This document shows, piece after piece, positions 55,959 through 64,000 of a DNA stretch of 64,000 nucleotides. The stretch is taken from positions 831,644,071-831,708,070 of the forward strand of contig CM062816.1 of NCBI GenBank assembly GCA_031772625.1. Direction: 5' to 3'. Every line of letters starts with the position of its first letter. The stretch's first letter is position 1. The notes below the pieces were generated by a model, which was not told the origin of the DNA, did not search any database, and saw only the letters and a list, made by a program, of their open reading frames with translations. Origin of the DNA: Pinus tabuliformis. Lineage: Eukaryota; Streptophyta; Pinopsida; Pinales; Pinaceae. A program made the translations under genes and the position numbers.

Positions 55959-57472
55959 TGTTGAAAAATGTAACTAGGTTTCGTCTTCATAATGGCACGT
56001 GTAATTATGATTTTATGTAATTGATGTAAAAAAGAAAATAAAATTATTTTTGTAATGCTTGTCTCATGGGTTTCATGAGCAAGGAATTTTATTTTTAGTT
56101 AAGGCTCCCATTGTGAGTCCTTAGGATTGGTCATAAATTCAAATTGAGTCAATGTCATGTATAAAGGACCCTTCTTGGTCAATTTACATTTGTATATGAG
56201 TTAATGAAAGAATAAAAAGGCCCTCCAAGACCAAGCTCAAGCTCCTCCAAGAAGTCGACCTCAAGATGGAATAATAAACCTACACCAAATGGCATGTCGG
56301 CCTATGGGCAAGGAAAAATTGGCCTATTTCATGGGCAACCACTATAAATAGGTAACTCGACATTCATTTGGCAACAAGAATTTCGGTGAAGGCAAGAAGC
56401 AAAAAAGAAGTGTGAATAACTCAAGAAGGAAGCCTCATCACCAAGCGAAGAAGAAGGGAAGATATACAAACTGTTGCAGAGCTGTTTTAGGGTTGATATC
56501 CTCCACACGTGCGAAGATCCAAGGGTGTTCTACTGCAGAAAGAACCGAAATACCACAGTCATAGTGAGAGGGTAGTTTTGGGAGAAAAGCAAGGTGATTT
56601 TCAAGCCAAGTTGAAGGAGAGAAGGTCTCCCTCTAGAGTGAAGAGAATCAAGGTGTTTTTTCTCTCATATACCTCAACTAGGGTTTCTGAATTAGGGCCG
56701 AAAGTTGTAGGTCTGTTCCTAGGAACCGAAACTCTGAAAGGTGGCTGAAAAAGGAGGAAGAATCGAGAAGTTTGACCATCATTGAAGGAACTCATCAAGG
56801 AAGCTTTGTGACTTGGTCTTGGAGAGGAAAATAGGTCAAGGGTTTTGGTCTTGGTATTCGTCAATTGAAGTCTCTATAAGAAGAAGAATTCGTTTGGTTT
56901 TTCCTCTCAAGTTGGAGAGGTTTTGGGCCTGGCTGATTGCCTACATTCTGTGTCTCTTGTCTCTTTATTGTTTATGCATTGGTAATTGTTTGATGAAGAA
57001 GAACACAATAATAATCTAAGAAAAAGAGAAGATCCTAATCTAAAGAAGTAAAAATCATTTGTGAAAATTTTTGAATCTATACAAATAGAAATCCTACTGC
57101 AATCACTGGTTTATCATCTCCTACTTGTTATTTCATTCAACACAGTATTTAATTATAAACAATGATGAAAAACACTATTGTAGACTACATTGAAGCTTCT
57201 CACCCATATTTTTATTAATACCCATTAATATTTTTATTTTCCTAAGTTTAGACTTAGCAACCCCATTAAAAATATTAATTATTTTAATAACTCACAATCC
57301 AGGTGGAATTTCTCCAAGCGATTTCTAGGTCTTGGAGATTTCATCTATTCTAGCCCCTCCACAAAATTTTGGAGCTAGAGCACATCCGATGCTACCCAAA
57401 TTCAGCATCATTAACAAACATTTATCTCTAGAAGAGAAATCTCCTAATTGCTATGCCCTAAATTTATCAACA
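55959..57472 (+). repeat. 3' LTR, family B, interrupted
   Basis: Matches 51522-52675. It is interrupted after AAAAATCATT by the reverse solo LTR at 57060-57407 and then resumes with the ATCTCTAGAAGAGAAATCTCC block and the ATCAACA end. Confidence 0.92.
57060..57407 (-). mobile_element. Internally deleted solo LTR, family A, reverse
   Basis: 348 bp, beginning TGTGAAAATTTTTGAATC and ending GCTACCCAAATTCAGCA, flanked by a perfect TCATT duplication (57055-57059 and 57408-57412). The outer parts match the reverse of the family A LTR, but the promoter, repeat array and much of R-U5 (about 750 bp) are absent. Confidence 0.88.
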
Positions 57473-58880
57473 ATTATGAGTGATAATTAAAATCTTATTA
57501 TAAATTCCCCATGAATCATTAATGACCAATCAGAGAAGACTAAATGTTTGACCATTCAATGTGTGAGCGACTCAATGAAAGAGATTCATAAACATGTTAC
57601 CATGGCCATGCCAATTTAGAAAAGATCACATATGAATTTACAGACCAAGCCCATTTATCATATCCAACATCATATGGTAAATATTATTAAAAGTATTGCC
57701 AATGAAAGTTCAAGAATTCCAAGGAGATATTCCACTAACGATAACTGTTTAAACCAAAACCAAACACCATAAATATCCAAATTAGTTCGAAGGATTTTAA
57801 GCTTGGAAAAAGTAAAGGTCATCATATATAAAAAATTTCTAGACCATTTCATGAAATTACCACCAAATGACCCTTCAACCATGTATCATTGATGTTAATT
57901 ATGAAATGTGGAGAAAATGTCATATCATTTGTATTACCATTTATTCCCTCACAACTTCTTGAATCAAGATGAATATTTTACAAGAAATATTCCAAGTGCA
58001 AATTTAATGCAATTAAGACCCTTCCAAAATTTCTCATGCAACAGTAGTAACCATGAAAACATTGCTTTCAACTAAGCAAATTCTCCATTACTTTGCATTT
58101 GAATAACATCATTATAACTCCTCCACATGCATTTAAAGGGAATTAATTGTTAAATGAATGTCCCAAATCAACATTTTTTCAAGTCCTCATAAACATGCAA
58201 AAACTCACAATTGAAGAAATATATGTTGCCTTAGGTTTTTTTTTCACAATGCACTTCGAATAGTTTTCAGGTACTCTAATGATTAATGCAAGTGCATCAT
58301 CCATGGATTAGCAAACATATCAGAATAAAATCAAAGTAACTTCTGATTTAAATCATGCATCAAGTCTTACGTCACTATATTACTCTATATGATTTCCCGA
58401 TTGCTGGACATAGATACTTGGTCATTTAAGGAAAACTTGTCTTGAACAGGCATAATACAAAATCTTTGAAAATATGCCAATAGATCACATAATCAATACA
58501 TCAGCCATATCAATACACCCACAACCAAAATATTGTTGAAATGGAATTTGAAGGAATGCAACGTTAATGATTTAACATCATTGGTCTTATGCACACAAGG
58601 AAAATTTCAGAATTATCACTGTAAAAAATATACCATCAGTTTCAGTGTGATACCCAAATTCCGATATGAGATTAACATTAAATTTCATGACAAACCATAG
58701 AACGAGTGCAATGGGAGTCATCTAAATTTTACTGCTTTTGGTAAACAACCAGTGCAATAGAGCCTTTGGAAAATTAAATCAACAAAATTTATTGATTAAG
58801 AATCATCAGACTCTTGCATTTGTAACCAAGGTTTTGAAGGTTGTTTTTGATGATTTGTTGGTACCCTATCCTGCATAAAT
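57473..58880. other. AT-rich sequence, nothing recognised
   Basis: No gene, repeat pair or transposon end was seen. The 70-codon minus-strand frame at 57670-57882 has no family features. Confidence 0.4.
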
Positions 58881-59054
58881 TTGTCACTCAAATTAGGGTT
58901 TTAATATGTGGAAATGAGTAGAGTGCTGGGTTGTTTGGTAGATGCAAGAGACTGTGAAAATTTGAATGTTGCAAGGGTTCGACGGCTCAATGGCACAATG
59001 AATCGTGTCGCGAATCAATGCTAAGGGGGACCACAGAGACTTTGGCCGCGGGCT

Positions 59055-59360
59055 ATGGATGCTGGTGCGGTGGTCAAGTTGAAGAGGGCCGCAGAGAGCG
59101 CTGAGGAGGAGCTGCAAGGAGAGTTTGGCTGCTGGTTCTGTGATGGTTCAAGGAGCTCGGCGGCAAGGAGAAATAGTGGGGTCGGCGTTGGAGCCGGTTA
59201 TATGGCCACGGAGGCACCCTTGGATGCAGATACGAACTCAAGCAAGGGGGTAATGTCGCTGAGAAGTGTTGAGCGGCTTGCAGATTTGATTAAATCGCTG
59301 GCTGGACCGGCTACTAACCAGACGTATGGATCGATGCGTGATGCATCGACCATAGGTTGA
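59055..59360 (+). CDS. Hypothetical 101-residue frame in a GC-rich island
   Basis: ATG-started frame in a stretch (about 58980-59480) clearly richer in G and C than everything around it. Composition is Ala/Ser/Glu-rich (KRAAESAEEELQGEF near the N-terminus, RSVERLADLIKSLAGPA near the C-terminus) and no known domain was recognised. The island could be a first exon or a CpG-rich promoter. On the opposite strand a plant-leader-like AAACCCTAA lies at 58894-58902, so a minus-strand gene start is also possible. No start context or splice site decides between these. Confidence 0.3.
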   Translation: MDAGAVVKLKRAAESAEEELQGEFGCWFCDGSRSSAARRNSGVGVGAGYMATEAPLDADTNSSKGVMSLRSVERLADLIKSLAGPATNQTYGSMRDASTIG

Positions 59361-59479
59361 ACGCCAAGGGACAGGGTCGAAGCTTGTGGAGAGAGGATGG
59401 GGCTGCAGCGGGGTTGAACTGAGGCGTGAAAAGGTAGTTTGCCGCTTGCGGGTGGCTTGATGCGGCTTGAGGGAGTGGG

Positions 59480-61300
59480 TTCGATGCCCTTCCTATGTTT
59501 ATTTATTTATTTTTAATTTTTAAAACTAAGTTTAGAAAATGAATTTAATTAAAATTTTGCAAACCTAAAATGCTACAAGTAAAATAAAGGGGAAAAGAAA
59601 TTATATTTTTTTGTTTTATAACAAGGGCTACATGGTAGCTAGTGCTAGCTGCTTAATTTAAATGTAACTAAGTTAAAGTAAAAATATTAAATTCAAGTTA
59701 GTGTTAAGGTTTAGAATTGGGTTAATTTAGAATCTACTAATTGGTAAATTGAGGTATTGGGTTATTGAGCCGAGGGGCTCATTCTACAACCCAATGTGAT
59801 GTGTAACCTTGTCCGTTTGTCATCAAAGTTGAAATTTTGCTCATGTCGGCCCAAATAAAAATTAAAAATAAAATAAAAATTTAAATAACTATACAAAATA
59901 TTTGAATAATGTTGGTTCATAAAAAAATTGCACGTGAAAAAATTGGATCCCTCTCGGCTCATGTTAGATCCGTATTTAAGATGGATCTATGCTGGTTTGT
60001 AATCCAACATTGTCACGATGGAGAATCCAATCCTACCCAACAACAATAATAATAAATTTTTGACTGGTTACTCATACGTGCATGTTGGAAAGTCAGATTT
60101 GCATATATAAACAAATTGATTACAAAACAACTCATATTTTTTTAAATGGGATATTGCAATCTCTGGAAAAAAATAAAAATTGCACCACCCATTCAATAGA
60201 AATTAAGGTTTTTGCATACAATGTATCTCCTGTTTATAATCTCTATGCAAGAGAGGTGCGTACATTCTATCACAACCGTTTGTAATCTCGGTTTATATAA
60301 ACAACAAACCGCTAGTACTGTAAAAGAATCAACGAACCGCTTACTGCTTGTAGGTTTTTACTGTAACAATATTAATATTATAATAATAAAAAAAGATACT
60401 AAATTATCGACATATGAAGCTAATATTTTGTAAATTAGTTTCCAAAGAATTTAATGATGGTAGACAACAACTAACCATTAATCTTATGCCTCAAATTATG
60501 TAAATAATGTCATGGAAAATATCATATGATTATTTAAGTTATAAAGTTTTGCTCAGAAACTGAGTTTATTAAGGAATACTAAGGTGCACATCGGAGTAAT
60601 TAAAAAATAATAAAAGTTTTAATTTGTAGTTCAAGTTTGTACGACAACGTCAACACATATGGAATAAACCATGGATGCAACATTGAACCTAGATAGATCC
60701 TTCTATGCACCCGACCACAACATTAAATGCCACTGTTAGGTTGTTGAGACTCAGATGTCATCAGAGTGATAATGTGGCGAAGTATTAAATCTTTTCTTTC
60801 TTGCTTTGAGTGAAATTGGTTGCGACATTTAACCTATATGCACCCGGTCGAAGCATCAAACACTGCTGTCAGATTGCTTAGAAGTACAAGAGTCTGATTA
60901 TTGTCAATCTGACCAATGCAACAGGTATTAAAATTCAAGTATCATCATACCACGAGTTACGAGGCATGGCCCTATAAGATCTTCAAAATCATAGCCAATA
61001 GCATTACAAAAAAATGCTAATAATTTTTTTTTGTGATAAATAAAAAAATAAATTGTAAAGTTCCACTTTATGAAATTGGAAATTATTTAACAGATTTGAC
61101 CAAAGTAATAGGTGATCAACCTAAAACCAAATGTGCAATACCTGCTGGCAGCAGACATAATAAAGTAAAACCCAATTAAAAGAAAAAAACTATTTCAAAG
61201 TGTTAAACACACACACAAATGGAGACAAGATATTAAAGAATAAGCATTAATTGCATTTACTATTTACAATGATACACATTTATACATTTTACATGACCGT
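59480..61300. other. AT-rich sequence, nothing recognised
   Basis: Long A/T runs and short spurious frames. 60670-60720 and 60825-60900 share a weak repeat (AACCTAxATxxx then TGCACCCG). No gene or element ends found. Confidence 0.4.
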
Positions 61301-62257
61301 TGGATTCATCTTCCAAGGTCTCTTGGACTCCAATGACTTTTCTTATTCCACCACACCAACCTTTAGCTGATTAGGTGTCCAGCATTCCCCCCCTTAACTT
61401 GAAGGTGTATATACGAGTCCAAGAAGAGAGTTGTAATACAAAAGTGGCAACCAATCACTGAATGTGCTCTCTGAAAAGATAGCATAAGGTGGGAGAACTC
61501 GAGGTCTCAACTGACAGTGGTTTAAGGATGACCACCAACATTGGAGCACTTAGTGTAGTTCTTGGAACTCTTCCAAATTTGGCTAGAAGTTGAAGTCTTA
61601 TGTTAGAGGAAGTGCTCCCTATTGTTGTGAAAAGGGAGACCTCTGGATCTAAATCTGGCAATAAGTTGTTAGTCTTCTGCTAGAGGAAGTGTTCCTAATG
61701 CTTTGAAGAGGGAGACTATCAACAGGGAAAAGGTAGGTCTCAACCTGTAGGAAAAAAAGGGAGAACCTCACCCTAAAAAGGGAGGTCTCAACATGTGGTG
61801 GTTTAGGGCCACCAACCAAAGGCATGCTCAGGGGCTTCTGTGTCTCTGGCTACAACTTTGAATCTAGGTATGGTTGTCTCTGGCTATAGGCTCAGGTAGC
61901 AGGTTCAGGTTGTGGCTTAGTCAGAAGGTTCTGGCTGTGGCTCAGGCAGGGGGTTCAGGTTGTGGGTTAGGCTCGCTTGATGTGGCTTTGAAGCTTGTAG
62001 ATGATCATCAATTCCCCCCTTGTTAGATACAAGGTGAGAATATGAAGAAAACTCAACTGCAAGACTTTTCAAAACTCGAGAACAAATTCTGTGATATGAT
62101 CGAAATATCTTCTTAGCTGTTGAAGCCTATTGCCAAGAAGTGATTCATCCAAGGTGAATCTTTGTGCTTGCAAAAGGCTTGTTTATGAAGCATCTGTTTG
62201 AATGATGACTGTGTTGACCACAATGCTTACACAAATGAAGATCAAAACAATGATCTT
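61301..62257. repeat. Probable decayed retroelement sequence
   Basis: AGAGGAAGTG[CT]TCC, AAAGGGAGACC and AGGTCTCAAC blocks recur between 61490 and 61800. 61860-61975 repeats CTGGCT..GGCTCAGG..GGTTCAGGTTGTGG units. No coding family was identified in either orientation. Confidence 0.4.
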
Positions 62258-63050
62258 TCACATGACCAACTTAATTACAATTGACAATCTATGACTGTGA
62301 ATGTGAAGGAGCAGGATTTGGACTAGGTGAATATGAACTGTCCTGAATAAATCTAGCACTCTGAAAATGGGCTTGGAATAGTCTAGCTTATGAAAGGACA
62401 CCTCCCTGTCATATCCAAGACTAGTTCTGTGCTTGTTGCTGACAAGCTCTTCCCAAGGTCTAATGGTGGGCTTGGGAAGTGGAAGATGAATTTTTGCATT
62501 TGCATGCAAATTTGCTCCTAAAATGAGCACTTGATCTGAATTAACTTCAGGTTCATTGATTTGATCACTTGCTGGCAGTTGGTGGGTGTCTATTTCAACC
62601 TCAAATAGAGGATTGATTTGAATAAAAACAAGTTTAGAATGATGTCTATGCTGCTGTAACTCATCTTGCTGAAGTTGTGACTCAAGCTGCAAAAGATTGA
62701 TTTTGTCTTGTGCATTTTGTAGTTGGTGGGTGTCTATTTCAACCTCAAATAGAGGATTGTTTTGAATAAAAACAAGTTTAGAATGATGTTTATGCTGCTG
62801 TAACTCATCTTGCTGAAGTTGTGACTAAAGCTGCAAAAGATCGATTTTGTCTTGTGCATTTTGTAAATAGGTTTGAATGTCAGAGAGATTGCTCTTTCCA
62901 ATTTCAACCGTATCATGGACAATGGAGTCTATTAAAGTATTTAGCAACTCTAATAACTCAGTAATTGTGACCATTTTATCAAGCTCAAAGAATAAGTGCA
63001 AGTAAAAAGCTCTGGCCTCAAAGATAGGAAATGACACTAGTAAAGAGTTT
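62258..63050 (-). pseudogene. Coding-like frame with a 48-codon duplication, family unknown
   Basis: Minus-strand reading starts near 63037 (MSFPIFEARAFYLHLFFELD) and continues through a probable coiled-coil stretch (TITELLELLNTLIDSIVHD, then SQLQQDELQQH). A 144-bp tandem duplication (62577-62720 and 62721-62864) repeats 48 codons in frame. The copy nearer the start has a stop (TTA-to-TAG-type change after LLQL); the other is open. A conserved-looking tail follows (PKPTIRPWEELVSNKHRTSLGYD). The arrangement recalls retroelement or pararetrovirus-derived Gag-like proteins, but no zinc knuckle or catalytic motif is seen, so the family is left open. Confidence 0.45.
62577..62864. repeat. 144-bp tandem duplication
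   Basis: Two copies, each beginning AGTTGGTGGGTGTCTATTTC, differ at only a few positions. Being a multiple of three, the duplication keeps the minus-strand frame. Confidence 0.95.
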
Positions 63051-63202
63051 TTTTAGTTGTATAATTCAATTCTACAAATATGTGAGAGGGACATATTAAT
63101 GCCTGGAACAGACCATGAACTTACAACCAATGCTTCAAATCAGACCAATATGATCACACCTTCAGTGCATGGCGTTGATAAAAGTGTCGAGCTTTATTTG
63201 AA

Positions 63203-63730
63203 GTGACAACCAGTATTGAATTCACTGTTTCTAATATAAAAATGTCTCAAGTGCAATGGCAAGGCCCTCCAAGATATACCAATTTAAGTTTTTGTTGTAT
63301 CAACCCCCAAGTTTTGATAAAGAAAAGTAAAGAGTTGCATCAGCCGAAGGGACAAGGAGAAGGTATTAGAATTGTCTTTTCGTTTTGGTAAATCACACAA
63401 TATTTTAAAATATTCAACCAAGCTTTATGGTACTTGAAAAAATCGTTGCAATACAACTCGCAAAAGAAGAATTTGATACTAACTTCAGAGGTTGCACAAG
63501 AGATCATTTGTGGAGATTGACTCTTCAAGGGAACTGCCAGTCTTTACTACAGGACAATTTCTCACATGTAAAGTATTCCTTCAATCAAAACTTCACAAAC
63601 ATTGGCAATCTTCCTCAATTCCTCATCAAGTTCGAGTTGATTGTGCTGAAGCCTTAACGACACCTCATGAGGTCAGTGCGGAGAACGACAGTGTAGTATC
63701 AAAAGAACCATTGCTACATCTTCACTAGAG
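63203..63730 (+). pseudogene. Unassigned coding-like tract
   Basis: Plus-strand segments in two frames look coding: 63203-63391 (VSNIKMSQVQWQGPPRYTNL) and 63492-63728 (FVEIDSSRELPVFTTGQFLT, then HQVRVDCAEALTTPHEVSAE). They are separated by stops and at least one frame change. No domain was recognised. It could be a decayed gene exon or a retroelement piece continuing past the right edge. Confidence 0.3.
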
Positions 63731-64000
63731 GCAAATAACGTTGCCCAATGTCACTGCTGTAAGTTATCTTCTGCAGGGGCGACTCTTCACCTTCTCTGGC
63801 CCCTTTTATTAGATTATTCAAAACGACATTTAGCAAATGTGGATGTCCACAATAGTGGAGTCCCTCACGGTGTCATTATTGGCCTAGAGATTGTGCTAAG
63901 TTATGATAGAGAGAGTATACCTTGGCACAATTCTTTGCTGATGGTTCCTAGGAAAACCTCTTGAGAAAGTCTCCATGTCTTATCGTTGAGCAAGCTCAAC

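Larger units (their letters stand above)
51522..57472 (+). mobile_element. Gag-only Copia-type element, family B
   Basis: LTRs lie at 51522-52675 (1154 bp) and 55959-57472 (1514 bp including a 353-bp nested solo LTR with its duplication). They begin TGTTGAAAAATGTAACTAGG and end in TTTCTCAACA or TTTATCAACA. The primer site TGTATCAGAGCTAAG, a broken Gag and the purine tract AGTTAAGAGGGAG are present. The 1.9 kb after gag has no protease, integrase or reverse transcriptase. Flanks do not match (GGCAT and ATTAT), so ends may derive from different insertions or the duplication was lost. Confidence 0.9.

Overview
This window looks like a repeat-dominated stretch of a large plant nuclear genome. A gymnosperm is the most likely source, but that is inferred from element style and the lack of intact genes, not proven. 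Nearly all recognisable content is transposable elements: Copia-type LTR retrotransposons primed by initiator tRNA-Met, one giant-LTR element with a tRNA-Asp-type primer site, solo LTRs, a hAT DNA transposon, a hAT-like non-autonomous element and a non-LTR reverse transcriptase. The one recognisable cellular gene is a two-exon piece of the tRNA-splicing endonuclease subunit SEN54 at 49043-49909 (+). No rRNA, tRNA or CRISPR was seen.

Layout. 1-2580: old LTR-derived sequence carrying a 961-bp solo LTR (family A, TSD CCTAA). 2586-35100: a degenerate hAT transposase on the + strand, broken into four clear pieces and perhaps a fifth. Its reading order is BED finger (3362-3547), catalytic part (10104-10714, then 11822-12025), and C-terminal part with dimerisation region (29338-30577). 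The insertions separating the pieces are a complete Copia element (3548-10098, TSD GATAG), a solo LTR (10715-11816, TSD ATAAT) and a giant-LTR element (about 12026-29332). The giant element holds a short-internal, long-LTR element (15791-25087, TSD CATGA), which itself holds a gag-only Copia element (20364-24528). The deepest nest is therefore hAT > giant-LTR > LARD-like > gag-only. 30578-34911 is further LTR-like sequence with a reverse solo LTR (33273-34372, TSD TGAGC).

35460-39000: a microsatellite, a 132-bp duplication and a decayed minus-strand LINE-type reverse transcriptase split by a solo LTR (37380-38058, TSD GGGAG). 39000-45520: AT-rich degenerate LTR-like sequence and a hAT-like non-autonomous element (42008-43129). 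45521-46393: another solo LTR (TSD CCCAA). 46394-50536: single-copy-looking sequence with the SEN54 exons. 50537-51521: a short LTR with a primer site and a duplicated leader. 51522-57472: a second gag-only Copia element whose 3' LTR holds an internally deleted solo LTR (57060-57407, TSD TCATT). 57473-64000: mostly anonymous AT-rich DNA, with a GC-rich island at about 58980-59480, a minus-strand reading frame with an in-frame 48-codon duplication (62258-63050), and an unassigned plus-strand coding-like tract near the right edge.

Few parts now work together. The retroelements are mostly non-autonomous or broken and would have relied on proteins from elsewhere. Matching target-site duplications reconstruct the order of events unusually well. 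All statements come from reading the sequence by eye; no database search was possible.
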